The notes below the pieces were generated by a model. It had not been told where the DNA came from. It searched no databases and worked only from the letters and a program-made list of their open reading frames with translations. This document shows, one piece after another, positions 46,701 to 61,700 of a stretch of 64,000 bases of DNA (position 1 is its first letter; every line of letters starts with the position of its first letter). This DNA comes from Aquila chrysaetos chrysaetos (lineage: Eukaryota; Chordata; Aves; Accipitriformes; Accipitridae). The translations under genes and the position numbers were made by a program. The stretch spans positions 1,402,453 to 1,466,452 of the forward strand of contig NC_044008.1 in NCBI RefSeq assembly GCF_900496995.4, given 5' to 3'.

Positions 46701-49700
46701 AGAGGTACACAGGGGGCTGTTCCTTGTCCAGGCTCTGGTGGCAACAGCTAGGAAGCAAAGCCTCACCTGAGGAACATCTGGGAGCATGATCCTACCAGGA
46801 TGGAGAGGCCTGGTGCCAGCAGCTGGGAGGGAAATGAAGTGCATGGAGTGACTTGAATTTCTCCTTCCCCTTCTGCTGCAGCCCCTGGTGAAGCAAGACA
46901 GTTTGGATATCTACAATGAGAGAGACCCCTTCAAGAATGATGAAGCAGGAATTGACGAAGAGGAGAACGATGATGTGGACAGCGGGATTGAGGGGGAACT
47001 GGACCTGATGGAGCGGGACGCGATTATCCCCACGATGCCTGCTCAGCGCCCACCTATCGAAAGGGTGTCATTCCCCAAAGGGCTCCCCTGGGCCCCCAAA
47101 GTCAGGTAAATCCATCTGGTTTCGTTGCCATCCTTCCCAGCCCTACCTGTCCTGGAGCTCATTGCAGGCTGAATATCAGTCTGTGGCAAGTTTGTTGGCC
47201 TCTGACAAGTTGAATTGAAGTGACTCCCCTTCTTATTTTGTCTCGGTTGGTCCTTTCTGGACTGGGTTTAGCTGAGCTCTTCCCCAGGCTTTACAAACCA
47301 AGCATGGCCACGCTTGACCAATAAGTGGCGATCCCATTTTGGACATCCCAGGTTGTACTGGGAAGGAGGCTTGTGCTGGAGTGCTGTGGGAGCAGGGTCA
47401 GCTTTCCAAAGTGGCACCAATGGATCTTGGTAGGGCAAGGTCTTAGGCTAATCGTCTTGGGAACTGGTTAATGACATTGCCTCTTGCTTGTTGACTGGGA
47501 CTCTTGTGTGGCCAGATGAAGCCTTCTTGAATGGCCTTGCTTTAAGGTAAGAAATTGGAGAAAAACATCTGAGGATAAAGAAGTTGGTGCCTTCCCTTCC
47601 TAAGACCAGTTCTGCTACATGTGATACAGGGGAAGGATTAGGAAAAGAGAGTGAAATCCTCTGTCCCCTTCCCTCTAATCCACGCAAGTTTTTTCGCTGT
47701 TGATCTGAAGCCTGGATTTAATTCAGTATCTTTAAATCACAGGAGCAAATACATCTTTTTGATGTGGGAGCAGTGACAGGGTTAAGTGTGTCTATGCAGA
47801 GCACTCCTTGCAGGGACACGGCAAGAATCGGTTTCCCATGTGGGTCTCCACACATGCAGTGCCACCTTACTCCACGTAACTTAATGCTCTCCGCTTCAAA
47901 ATCAAATGACTGTTGTTTTTCTTGGCTGGTGCCTGGATATCCAGCTGGGTTTCTTTCTGCCTGTGAGAGCCTTGGCTTACGGTTCATGTCCTACTTGTAG
48001 TGCTGAGACCCTGACCAGTTCTCATGAAAGATGCCCAAGGTGGACAAGATGTCAGCTTGCTCTCTTGGAGCAGCACGTGCTCTGCCAGACTGCGGAGACA
48101 ACATTTGTTCGCTCAAAGTGAGCAGATGCCACTTGAAGATGCATGTGCTAGGAGCACAGAAGGTGGATAAAAAGGTGCTGGTCGTAGAGAACTCCTTTCC
48201 ATTTGCACACTCCCATGGAGTTGCACAGCAAATACAAATGGTTTTGGTTCACGTTGCTCCCAACCAACGAGAGCAATAGCGGCTCTAGTCCACTGCTATT
48301 AAGACCCCTAGAAATCAATCCTAGAAAGCTCAAAGGTTCTTGCTGGTCTCACACTGCTGGCCTTTCTGAGCAATGTAGGCTGTAATCTGGTATATGTCTA
48401 TTTTCCAACCTTCTCCTTGTTTTTGTTTCCCTCCTGCTCCATCAGACAGAAAGACATCGAGCATTTCCTGGAAGCAAGCAGGAACAAATTCATCGGATTC
48501 ACGCTGGGACAGTGAGTCTGTCTCATAGCTCCCATCAGTGCAGTTTAGCTGGTGGGAGGTATCCACGGAGCTTAGGTTTTTCTCAACTGAACCAGCCTAA
48601 GGCATGCTCAGGATGATGCGGCGCAATGCTGGATTTTGCTGGAGCTGCAGCAGTGCGCTCGGCGTTATAAAAACATGTTCTTGGAGTTGCTGGTCTCCAA
48701 GGACCTCTTTCTAATAAAAATCAGACCTAGCCCAGAATCAGTGACCCCTGGCCCAAGCCAGAGACTGGTTTGATGCGGGAGGGAGTTGGGACAATCTGGT
48801 ATCCACAGCAAATTACCCAGTTTGTGAATAAATCAAGCTGCAGGTGCAGAGTCATCCTGGCATGGGCCCAGCAGGGTACATTCGTTTTTAGGTGCAGTGC
48901 TGGGCTCAAGCTGGCTCCATGCAGAGACCTGATTTCACCCCAATTCTTCACCCTGGTGTTGCCCCTCTTTTGTGCAGGCTTTGCTGGGGAGGAGGTGGGA
49001 GGGTGGGCAGCCCACGCCAACACCCCTCCCGATTCCTGACCCATCCGGGACGCGTTCCATAGATTCAGTGGACTGCAGGCTCCCTCTTTTACCTTGTATG
49101 ACGTGGAAGTGTTAAACCCAGATCTTCTTCCCAGCCTCGTACTTACCTTCTTTCATCCCCCACAGAGACACCGAAACCCTGATAGGGCTACCACGGCCCA
49201 TCCATGAAAGCGTGAAGACACTGAAGCAGGTAAGATGGTAGCTCCACACGCAGCACTTGGATGAAGCAGCCCAGAAAGCCTCGCTGAGCGACAGTCAGCT
49301 TGTCTAAACTCATCCTTTACTATTTCTGCTCCCTGGTACTCAGCAGATGCTCTGAGGTGGGATCGGACCTGTGGGGATCTCATGGAAGTGGGGAAGTCTT
49401 TGGCCAAGGTCATCAGGGCCATAGGGGGATTGCAGGGCGTCAAGTCTCATACACATAAACTTTGTGATACAGAACTTATAACGAGTTTCAAGTTCCTCAG
49501 ATGTATGCTCTCAGCCCGCAGTAGATGTTTCATGTGAATTTAGTCTTCTGCTCCTCTTCAGCTTATGTACAGCAATGCCTTCGGTCTGAGCTCTTGCTCT
49601 CACTGCCTTTGGAAGTCAATCTGATAAATCCAGTCAAGATCTGAACAGCTGAGAGGGGCTGGATATCCCCCACATGTGGTGTGGGATCCTCACGTCTAAC

Positions 49701-52700
49701 CTCTGGCTGAAACACAGTTACTGGAAGGAGTAAGAAGATCCCTTCTTGTTAGTTGTCACCGGAAAAGTTTCTGGAGCTTCTTGCAGGAATTGGGGCAAAA
49801 AATGGAAAACTGAGTCCTCACTGCATTCCAAGTAGATTGTCCAGCACTTGGACTTTCCCTTTATCCGAGGTAGAGCATTACTGCGTCCTGGTGAGCATTT
49901 GCTTTGAAGGTGACAGACTTTCAGAAATAGGTTTGGACGTACATGCCCAGACCTGTGCTGTTCCCAGGGGGAAGCATGGCTAGCCTTGGCTCCTGCACTG
50001 CTCCACATGGAGTGAGACACCTCCAGAGGCCAACTGACCCTATCTAAGGTCTGGATTGCCTTTTGGAGGTGATTGTCCCTCTCCATTTACTTACGGAGAG
50101 ATCCTAGAAGGAGTAGGTGGAAGTAATCAGAGGCATGATGTGTGAGGGGCTTCAGGGACCGAGGGATGTCCCACACAAAGATGAGTTCTCCATGTATCTG
50201 CTGTGACCTGTACACCTAACTCGGATATTGCTTAAATCAGCAACTGTCGTCATCATCGCTGACTGTGTTTCATCCTTCAGTTGTGATATCGCTCTGCCTC
50301 TGTCTGTGTATTTTGCCAGCACAAGTACGTTTCCATCTCAGATGTCCAGATAAAGAACGAGGAGGAGCTGGAGAAGTGCCCCATGTCTCTGGTAAGAAGT
50401 TGCTGCACCTCATCACTAGATAGGCGTGTGGAAGATTTCCGAGGTGTCATAGAAATCCATACGTTCTCTGTGATCCTTAGGACATACCTGGGGTGCTCTT
50501 TTTTCTAGAAGTCCCTATCTTGATTGTATGTAGCAGTGGAGAAAGGCCTGGAGCTTCCTGCAGTCAGCATGCAGCTGTGTCCATCATTAAGTCCCCAAGC
50601 TGGGTTTTATGGAGGTGACTGATATATCTCAAGTGTGTGGACTGGAAATACTTAATTTTCCCTTGTTTCTAATGTTTCTCTGTGCCAGGGAGAAGAGGAA
50701 GTCCAAGAAACCCCTTGTGAGATCTTGTATCGAGCAATGTTGTACAATCTCCCCCAGTATATGGTAAGCCTGTGTTTCTTAAAAGTAAAGAAGAGCTTTT
50801 GAGTGGGGAAGGGTGCCAATCTGTGAGCAGCAGAGCTCAGCACGGGGCTGCTGGGGTGTGTTCAGGACTTGAATGGTGAGATTTTGGTGGGAATCCAGAG
50901 CAGAGTTGGGTGGAAAGTACAGTCCAAGAGAAGGGATTCAGAGGATCAAGGGATATAGATACCCAGGGACACGGTCAAATGGTTGGAGACAGGTCAGTGG
51001 TTGGAAAATAGGATGCGCGTGGAGGATTGGGAACAAGGAACAAAGTCGTCCACATTGGTGGGAGCACAAAACTGGCTCCTGCCCTCCGGACACTGAGGGG
51101 AACCAGTCAGGGATGGCCCTGTGTCATCTCTTGAGCTGTGTGAGCTGTAGTATTTACCAGCAAGTTGTCACACACTGATGCAGGCATCTTCACTTCTGGC
51201 CTCAAGAAGCAACCTAGGGACTTCACTGTCCCTTGAGCTTTTGTCCTTCTTGCTGAGATTAACTTTCTGTTACAATATCATGCTGATCTCCAAGTGTGAT
51301 GGCTTGCTGGGCCAGGAACCGAACTAAACCATCATTGTGCTTTACGTCACTCAGCAAACAAGGTGTTAACACCTTCAGGTTTCTTCCAACCTGGCTGTGC
51401 TCTCAACAGCTATTCAAAGTGTGGAGAGCCTGTAAGTTATGACCTTCCTTACAGGGACATCCCTTGTGGCCTTCCCATGGCCCCAAGAGATTCCCAGAGG
51501 AATACAATGCGTGTCCTGAAATTCAGCTATGTTGCCAGGTTGGATGAAGCTTTGAGCAACCTGGTCTAGTGGAAGGTGTCCCTGCCCATGGCAGGGGGGT
51601 TGGAACTAGATGATCTTTAAGGTCCTTTCCAACCCAAACCATTTTGTGATTCTGTGATTCTAAGATGCTAACTGGGTCACGTGCACTCTGTCTGTAGGGA
51701 GAGACAAACACATATTTAAATGCATTAAGCTCCAGGTGTCCCTTGCATTATTTTATCCATACTACTAGAGATCAGGTGCTCATGATGCCTTAAGGCTAAA
51801 ACAGAGCTGCCATGCTCCCCACACTCAGTCTGTCTGTCCAGGGTATAAAAGGAGAGGTTGAGCTGGCATAGTTGGTCCATCACAGTGAGCGGACCTTGGG
51901 CTGGTGAAACCCTATAGAGTTGGCTTGAAGTTGCCCAGTTTCAGCAAGTGAAGGAGAAGAAAGGAATGCTCCTTCCTGGGAGCATCCCTCCACGCCTGCC
52001 CTCTTCTGCAGATAGCTTTGTTGAAGATCCTTCTTGCTGCAGCGCCCACCTCTAAAGCCAAGACCGACTCCATCAACATCCTGGCAGACGTGTTGCCTGA
52101 AGAGATGCCGTAAGTCCTTGAGGATGGGCCCACTAGCCATCCCAGTTTTGCCACGAAGTCTTGGACTGAGCAGGAGAGCTGGGGTTTGCCGATGAGTTCG
52201 GGGGGCTCCAGATTTGGGGAGGCCTCGTTGGATAGGTGCAAGCTACTGTTGCCACCAGGGCAGAGAGGTGAAAGCCAAGGAATTGATGCTGTTTTTTTAG
52301 GAGCATAACAATTCGAGCACAGTCGGCAGCTGCTGTGCTCTGCTAGCTAAGTGACACAAATCATAAAATCATGCTAATTGACACAAATCATAAAGATATG
52401 TGAGCATATGGCAGGTGTCCTTCATACCGCTCCCCCAGGATTGCTGGTGGAGGGCAATCAGCTTTTTTTTCCATTTTTGAACGCACTTGGTGTCACCAGG
52501 CAGGAGAGGATGGAAATAGGAGTCCCGGGGGAAGCGAAGGTCCCTGTTTCTGTAGAGCCTGTCCAGATGAATATGAAGTCAACAGTCCCTTAGTCCTCCT
52601 TGCTCCCATACCCACTGTGCTGTTACCTTCTTTCCCTCCAACCCAGCATCACTGTTCTTCAGAGCATGAAACTGGGGATTGATGTGAACAGACACAAAGA

Positions 52701-55700
52701 GATCATCGTGAAGAGCATCTCGGCTTTGCTGTTGCTGCTCCTCAAGCACTTCAAGCTGAACCACATCTACCAGGTGAGCGTAGAGAAGGGTTGCCAAGCC
52801 GGTGTGTCCTGATAAACCCTCTCCTAAAAGACCTCACCAGGAAGGGTTTCCACAAGGAACTGCAGATTCCTTGTCTGTAGCAGGGAACCCTAGCCCCGGG
52901 GCCAGAATTTGTATAGGGTTACTCAGGCAGGGATAACCTGCCTGCAATATATCTCTGACTGTGTTTTGACAGGATTGTTTCCACTCACGTGGAAGGAGTT
53001 TTCAGACTTCTGGAAAAATTCACGCTGTGGCTGATCAGGTTAAAATTTAGGAGATATCATGAGCACAAGCCTCCCTGGCAGAAGGGGGAAGGGGATGGGG
53101 GTTAAACAAGACCCTCTTTTGCTCTGTCTCATCTCCAGTGACCAGAAATAGTGCTGGGTAGGACCTCAGGAGGTCAACTAATCTGGTCCTCTGTCCCTCA
53201 GCAGGATCAAGTTCTTGGGGCTCCAGTTTCAACAGAGCCTGGAGGTCTGGGTCCTAGATGCAATCTGATTTTTGTTTCATCTACATGGCACCAATTGAAC
53301 TGCACCCGCATGAGGGCTTTCCTTGATTAAAAAAAGACCGAGGACTGATTTGAGCTGTGGCCTGGGCCCAGTTCTCCACTTATTCTGCAAGACAAACAAT
53401 TAGTGTTTTGTAAGTTTTTTTTTTCTTTTTAAAGATTTCAGCATGGTACAAATCCATCTGTGTTATGAAGCCACTAATATTTATCTGAGGATAAATATAA
53501 ATCCATATATTGGATTGGATAAACAAACCCCCACGTTTTTACAATCTTACATTTCTTCTGGATCCCCCCACGTCCCTTCACTAAATTTTCTTGCTTCACC
53601 CCCAAAACGGCTCCTCTCACTTCTTCCTCCGTGGCAGGAGGACCCTTGCAGTCTGGTCCTAAGTCTGGAGAAAGCTGTGGGGTTTCCCCCCCTGATTCTG
53701 CTTTTGTGTCTGATTTTGGGTAAGCCATCATAATTTCTTTCAGTGCCAAAGCTGGTCTCAGGGTGCACCCCAAAAAGCCACCGCAGGGGCTGAGACGATG
53801 TTTCCAGAAAGCCGTGGAGGGTAACGGAGAGTGTGGCTGGTCCGGGCTCTGCTGGGGTCACCCTGTGCTCGCCGGCTGCCGCGTCGGTGCGGCAGCAATT
53901 GCACGGACCTGCGCACCAACACAGATCGTGGGGGTTTTTTGTCTTGGTTCTGTTTTGAGATTTGGCATTTCTTATGCCAACAGAGAAATGCCATCAAATT
54001 ATTGCAGTTCAGCGTTATCTTTGGTCAGATCCTATATAACATACTAGTCACTGGCAGCTGCATTTCAAAGCAGTGAGAGCATCTCGGATCCTGGCTAGCA
54101 GGGACTGCCAGTTACTCACTCGCAAATAACGGCGGCAGTGTGTCGTCGGTGGCGTACCGAGTGTCGACAGCTTGTACCAGGCTGAGACAAGACGTGTAGG
54201 AACAAACTGTTTCTTTGCTCTCAAATTTGGAATGTTGATTGCAGGTTAGTGAGAGGCATGGGATAGGATAGGATAGGATATTGCTGCCATTTGTGTCTGT
54301 CTCTTTAGAGGACAGTAGAGATTTGTTGTATTATGCAGCTGTACATACCCAGACCATTTAATGTTTAGAGGGGAGAGAAATTAAAAGCATGTATGAAGGT
54401 AAGGGGACTGGGGTTAGCGTGTGACAGCAATAGGGATTTTGTATTTTCTCATATAATAGCTACATCTCTTCCTTCCCTCTTCCCCATATACTCTTTTGCC
54501 ACAGATTTTTATCTTGAAAAGCTACACTGCAGTCATTAGGTGCAGCTATTCCTAAACTACTGCCATAAAGTTTGTGGGTCCACTCTATGGCAAGCAGAGT
54601 TTTCCAGCTGGTGGGAGTTGCTGTATATGATGCAAGCCTTATACAGCAGACTTCTGCAAGGGGAAGATGGTCTGCAAGGTGTCTAGAGCAAACCATCAGG
54701 ACTGCTTTGCTCTTGGCTGGAAATGGGTTTCCATTCTCAGGTGATGCTCCCACTTGTTCTAGCTAACGTTGACCCATTTCACTTCTCTTCCTCAGTTTGA
54801 GTACGTGTCCCAACATTTGGTGTTTGCCAACTGCATCCCGCTGATCCTGAAGTTCTTCAACCAAAACATCATGTCTTATATCACTGCCAAAAACAGGTAC
54901 AGCCGCTTCTGGGGAAGAGAGAGATGATGGAGCAGGGAGGCTTTGTGCATGAGGAACCCTGACACGTGAATATGTGCTGGGACCAAGTGACCTCTGGTCC
55001 CTAGCGTGGCTTTGGGGCAGTATGCTCTCCACTACAGGAATATGCTGGAGGGGAGCAAATCCCTTCTGCTTAATGAGGAGGACTGGATGGGGGGTTTCCA
55101 GTCTCTCACTGGACTACTAAAGTACAGGCAGACCTGTCTCCCTTGCTGACAGTAGGCTTGTTTTCATCTTTACGTGGACTCCTGGAAAGCATTCCAGTGC
55201 CACCGCGCATCTGTGGGCCACAGCTTCAAAAAGGCTAGATGGGGTAGAGTCTTCTAGGTGTTTTCCACTTTTTATAGCTATAATTCAGCTTTCCTGACTT
55301 CTTCAGGTTTTGCATAGTTGTCACTGCCTTTTACTTCTGATTTGAGAAAGACACTAGCCCCGTTTTGAGTCTGTAGAGGGACTAGCTGGACTACCGCAAG
55401 TCAGCATAAGAACCGAAAGAGCAGAACTTTCACGACTCAGTAGGACTGGGTAGGATTTCCCCATTTGGAGGGGAGTGCTGCAGGGGATGTTGCTGTTGGA
55501 ATGATGAAAAGATCCTTTTTGTTGCTTTTTGATGCTCTTTTTGTTGCTCTTGAGCCACATGTCTAAGCTGGTCTGTTTCCTGCATGGTATGGTTGTGTAT
55601 GTGTGAGAAGGCACGCATGGAAAAATAGAAAGTAATGTATTAATTCCCGTGCTGATAAACATTTCCACTTCTGGTCCTGTGCTTCAAAGGCCCATAAGTG

Positions 55701-58700
55701 AGGAGGAAACGTAGCCCAGGAGCACTTAGCTCCCTCCCCTGCTTTCTGATGGAGGTTTCACAGGCAGGATACGCTCCTGTGAAATGAGGTAGGATTTGCA
55801 GCTGGATGCTCTGATCGATGCTCTGATCCAGGGAGGTTTAGCTGTTTTGCCCAGCCCGGAGTATCTGTTTGTCAGATAGCAGCAAACGATGTCAGGCACT
55901 GACCTGCAAAAAGGATCACAGGATTTTGTTACATTCAGATGTATGGACCTGAGTCCAGTGATGCTGCCACAGGAAATATCAGAAGCGATGCCAGTACGGT
56001 GATGACATGCGGCAAATGAGCTGTGGGGCTCCTGATCCTGAGCTGGCTCCCTCTGAGCCCTCTTGCTTGTACCTGCACGGCGCTTCCAGTTTTAGGGTTA
56101 TGATGGGTAGGAGCCAGCGAGAAACATCTGTCCTTGTGGTCAGACAAGCCCTTCCTGGGCCAAATGCTTTAAATGAAGCCTGGTTTAGGGGATCTCCTGA
56201 CCTTGGGTCTCATCATGGATTGCCTCTGACTCAGTGATAGTCACAAGTCAGCTTGTTGCTCAGCTGCTGAATTTAAAAGCAAGAAATAGCAAACAAGAAG
56301 GAACTCAAGAACTGAAGCTGTGTGATAGTGCATGCTTCGGTTTTAGATTGGTGCATGTCTCAGGGCACGGAGAGCATCAGTGCGTGTGTGTGCATCTACA
56401 CATACATTATATATATTTTACTTTTTTTTTTTTGTTGGCTACTTTTACAAAGGCAATAGGCCTGGAGGGCTTTGAAAAACCTGATGCCCTCATTGTGAAT
56501 TTTCTTGCTGATAATCAGATGTCTCCATTTTAACCTAAGATGTTTTGTTTTATTTTTCCTTTTTAAAAATATGCATATGAATAACTAATCTGTCATGTCG
56601 TAATGGATCCAAATCCTTCGAGTCCTTATTAATGCGTTCAGGATGTGCTTCGGAGCCAAGAGGAATCGACATGCTCCATTAAGCTGAGACGCGAGGCAGC
56701 GGTGAGGCTGGGAGCCCATTTGGATGCCGTCTGTGCAGTCGGAAATGCAGGAGGGAGGCACCTCTGCGCAGCACCAGCTGCGGGCTGGTTCGCATGTCCA
56801 ACATGGCTCGCTGGAAATGGGATTGCTAGCCATCCAAACTACTTGCTGCATAAGGCAGTGCTGCCGTTGCAATTCAAACCCCAGCACAGGGAAGGAAGAC
56901 GTTACAGATTGCTGGGCATAATCTCCTAGATCATCTTAAAAAGTTGGTTTCATATTTACCTGGTTCTTAACAAGTCCCTTCTTTCCTGTCTTCCACAGCA
57001 TCTCCGTCCTGGATTATCCGCATTGTACAGTCTATGATTTGCCTGAGCTCACTGCAGAAAGCCTGGTAAGCAGCACAGAAAGGGTCCTTGTAACCAGTAT
57101 TGCTGTATGTGAGAGCGTGAGGAAGGATTTTTGTTTCCTTTTTTCTGTCTTCTTTTTCTGCACCCCCAACCTTTCCAAAATTAGACTTTTTTTCCCCTCC
57201 AGACTTGAAAATTCCTCCCATCACTGTTCTGACTCGCTATCAGCTATGGGGAGGTGAGGAGGAGGCACTGCTGGCATCGTATACCCCATAAAAATAGTTG
57301 GGTTTAGAGTTTTCCCTTTCACTCCTCCAAATGAGAGAGCCTGCTTTTAAAAACGATTTGCCCAGAGGCTGTTGCCTCCCAGGTTTAGATTGCTCTGAGC
57401 ACTCGTGTTTAGTTAGATGCCAGGAGATGAAGGAATGAACCAATTCCCTGCGGAGAGGAGCCTAAGTATTATGGAGACCGGCCAGCACGATGGGCTGTGT
57501 GAATATATGAACTACAGATGAGACATTAATGCTGGCAGGTTCATAACTGCAATAATTCAAATGCAGAGCAGGTTGGACTCAGACAGGGCACAGAGCAGGG
57601 ACAAGCTTTGGGGTTAACAGGGAGGGGGAACAGAGGGAAGGGAGACCCTAAATGATGCAGGAATCATTAAGAAGGAGCCTGACCAAAACCAGTCCAGGCA
57701 GGGATGATCTCATGTTGACTGGCTGCTAAAAACTTAAGCCCATGTTGTTTTCCTTAGCTGTGTAAAGGTTAAAATCATTAAAATAAAGTGAAAGATTTTC
57801 CCTAGCTTCTATGAGCCAAAGTTGCTCACAAATCCCTCCAAGGCTGTGGTCAGCCAGGACAGCCAAACTGGTTTTATTGGATCTGTAAACACAGCATTTC
57901 TGCTGTGCCACTGCGATGCAAATTCCTGCTGTGAGTTGATTATGCCAGATCAAATTTATAAAAAACCCATCTGTGGAGCGCGTGCGGGTGGGTGCGGGAT
58001 CGTCACGCGCGGCCAGCGTGCTGGCTCGGTCCTCCACCGCTGTGCCGCGTGCCTTTCCGTCAGCACTTCTTGCCTTCTTTTGGGTGCCTGCTCGGGGTGA
58101 CAGCTCCTGGACATCACCTCCCTCCTTATCAATGGGATCCGTCCCCTGTTTTGTGCTGGTCCATGGGCTACCTGCTGAAGGATGGGTGTCCTGGCCAGGC
58201 TCGGTGCCGTCCAGCTCTGCCAGGCTCCCACCGACGTATCCTGGCCCGATGGGGACATCTAGCGACATGTCGCTCAGCGCTCCGATGGCTCATGCTAATC
58301 CTTATCCTCACGCTAAGCTTTATGGCTGGAGGAGAAGACTGAACTTTTTTGGGGGGAAAATATTCCCAGTTACCCTTTCGCAATAGGGTCTGGTCCCCTG
58401 TTTGGCAGCTGTTGCATTAAACAACAGTGCTTCATCGCTTTCCTCCAGCAGACATGGATGTTAGCCTCACGGGAGACTAATTTAATTAGAAAATATGCAG
58501 AAACCAACTTGAATTTTACCATGTGTGTTCGTCCTTGGGAGGATATCCGTGAATGTAAGGATTTAATCGAAATTAAACGTGCCCTGGGACTTGAGGCATA
58601 CGCTTGTGTATGCATTTATGTTTCTTCAGCCAACATTTTATGTGTTGTTTTAGCTTTTTTTTTTTAATACTCTGATGCACTGATTTTAACAGCCCAGCCG

Positions 58701-61700
58701 TAACACATTTCTTAGCGGATATAACAGATGATTATGGTTTCAGGGGGTTGAACGCGGAATCATGTGTGTTTGGTTTACTTCCATGGAAAACCAGGATGAG
58801 TTCAGCAGTGCTGTCTCCAGCGGAGGGACCCCTAGGCTGTGGGGTAACGGTGTAAATCAGGAGTGGCTGCAGTCCCGGCGAGGTAGCGGGGGCTTCACCC
58901 ATCCTGTTGTGGGACAGTCTCTTCGATTCCTTGCTGACCCCCATGTCCCCTGACTTGTCACGGCGCTGTCGCTCCCCTCCAGCTCCCCGTGTTTGGGGAG
59001 GGGGCTGCAGAGGACCCTGCTGCACCGTGTCGTGGTGGCATGGAGAGGGTAACAGGAGATGGGGGTAAAAGGGGGATTAAAGTCTGTTTAGCCTGTTCCC
59101 TCCTTCCATAAATCTGATGGAAGGACTCTCACTTACTTGAAGCTATGGAGACAACATCAGACTGGTGACAAAAATAAATCCGGCTGCCTATGAAATGGGT
59201 ATTAGTTTATCCTACTGGGGTCTTTTTGGAAAAACTACTTGGTGCAGAGGGAGCAGGTTAGGACTGGGCACCGATATGAAACTGCACGGGCACTGCTCCT
59301 GAGCTGGTACCCCCAGAGCTGCACGCAGCATCCGCGAGCACCTCGGTGACATCTCGGTGACATCCCACCTCTGCGCTCTGCTGTGCAAGCTCCGCTGTGT
59401 GCACAGGAGCCTCCAGCACAGACGTAGCCTCTGCTGGCAGAAAAGTGCATTTGCTCAGAGTGGCTTTTACCAAATCCCAGAATTAAATGAAGTAAGTCAG
59501 CAGCGCTTCCTTGTTGGCCTCTAAAAATTATATGTGCAATAGCATTTTGCCCGCTTACTGAAATGGTAGGTCTGGTGCTTGCTTTTAAGAGCAAAGGTAT
59601 TATGCTGGTGGGATTTTCTTGGGTAAATCTAGTTTCAAAGCTGGATTAGACACTCTGACAGAAGGGGCTCCCTGGGGTCATTCCCAAATTCATCCCGAGG
59701 ATGCCCAGAACCTGAATCATGCACCAGGCTGCAGTTTTTGCCATGAGTTGTTAAGGCTGTAGCTTGCTGTAAGTGGCTTATAAATTAAGCGGCACTTGTT
59801 TCCACTCTCATCCCCAAATAGGTTATTTGTGGGACACTTCTGCTGTGCTCAGTCTGTACAAACGTAAAGCAAGTTACTGTAGTGGTGGAATTACTGCTCA
59901 AATGTGCCGCAGCCAATATTTATGCAAGCTGGAGCTGAGGGTGCTTACATTCAGCTAATATTTAAAATAATATATCAGCTGCACTTAAGCTGGAGGGGAT
60001 CTTTGTTACAGAAAAGTCTTGCCCTCCTGGTATAAATGCTGCTGTTTGTCATCCTGTGTTGTTATGTGATTTCCTTTTATTTGTCTGTAATATGTCCTCT
60101 AAGCATGTGGTAATTTATGAATTAATTGATATAATTAACAAAAACTGTTCTCTAAGCAGTGGTGATCACTAGGCTGTAATTTGCTCTCTGACTGTAAACA
60201 ACGAATACAAACCTACCACAATATATATTTCCCATGACAAAATAGTGTGATTTATCTTAGCTTTTATTCTAAACCTAAATGCAAATTAAAATGCTGCTTA
60301 CATCTGGGTCTTTCAGAACGGTTTTCCCCAGAATCTGTTGGCTTCTCAGCAGCATGATGATAACCCAAGTGAGGAGGTAGCTCCGCTGCTCACTCTCCAT
60401 CGGAAATAAGACTTGTGCAGATAGTAAAAATAAAGACTTTCTGCACAAGGACATCTCTGTGGCGGTGCTGTTGAATGCTGCAGTTAGGGTTACACTTTTC
60501 CTTCTCTGCTTTGCAGGAAGCCGGAGACAACAACCAGTTCTGCTGGAGAAATTTATTCTCCTGCATTAACTTGCTGAGGATCCTCAACAAGCTGACCAAG
60601 TGGAAACACTCGAGGACAATGGTAAGGTGATGTCCCGTCTCCCTGAGACCTGCCATGGGCTGCCAGTGTCGCACCCTGAGCGTGTCCCTGGCTCTACGCT
60701 GCACGGCTTCAGCCCTGCAGAGAGTTTCTTCTGGCAGTTCTGGGGCTTCTGCTCCTTCATAATCTGCCCATTTTTCTTTCACAGGTTGAGCCTTAAATGC
60801 AGAAATAGTTTTTCTTCTCTAAATAATACTTATTTCTGTGACCCTCAAGCCCCCTGCTGCAAGTTTTGGTTATGCTGAACACTCCTGTTCTACCTGCTTG
60901 GGGTTTGTACCATACATGGCCAGGTGTTAGCACCTGAAGCTGCGCAGACAGTGCTTGTGTGGCTTTCTTGAGCACGTTGCATTAATTTGTGTTGATTCCT
61001 TGACAGATGCTGGTAGTCTTTAAGTCGGCCCCAATACTGAAACGAGCTCTGAAGGTGAAGCAGGCCATGATGCAGCTGTATGTCCTCAAACTGTTGAAAA
61101 TCCAGACCAAATACCTGGGGCGTCAGTGGAGAAAAAGCAACATGAAAACCATGTCTGCCATTTACCAGAAGGTGCGGCATCGCATGAACGATGACTGGGC
61201 TTACGGCAACGGTGAGTAGTGCCAGGGAAGCATGCTCTTTGCATGCGGAGTTGAAATCAGCTCACAGGGGGTTTGACCTGTTAGGATCCCATTAACTTTT
61301 TTGGGTTGGTATTGGGAGATTTTTTTTCAGAAGCTTTAAGGCACCATTCAGCAGCATTAGGAGGGAACAAATTGATTGCGTGAGGAAAGGTGGGAATAAT
61401 CAGACCAGGCTGGGATGGGGTCAGCTCAGGTCTCCAAGATGAGAGTTTCCACCAAGCTCAGGCCTGCGCTTTTGCATTCCCAAATCACTTTTGCCATTAA
61501 ACTGTCCTGGTATCCGCACCAAATGCGCGTGCTTAGGATGGCCATGGAGTGAAAATCTGACTGATAGCTCTGCAGTTTGCAGTTGAGAAACAACAGCAGT
61601 TACATCCTGGCAGTGCGGATACTCTGAATCATAGACTAGATGTACCAGTCCATTTAAACAGCTCTTACAATGGTCTAAATCTGTATTTTTTGAGGGGCCT

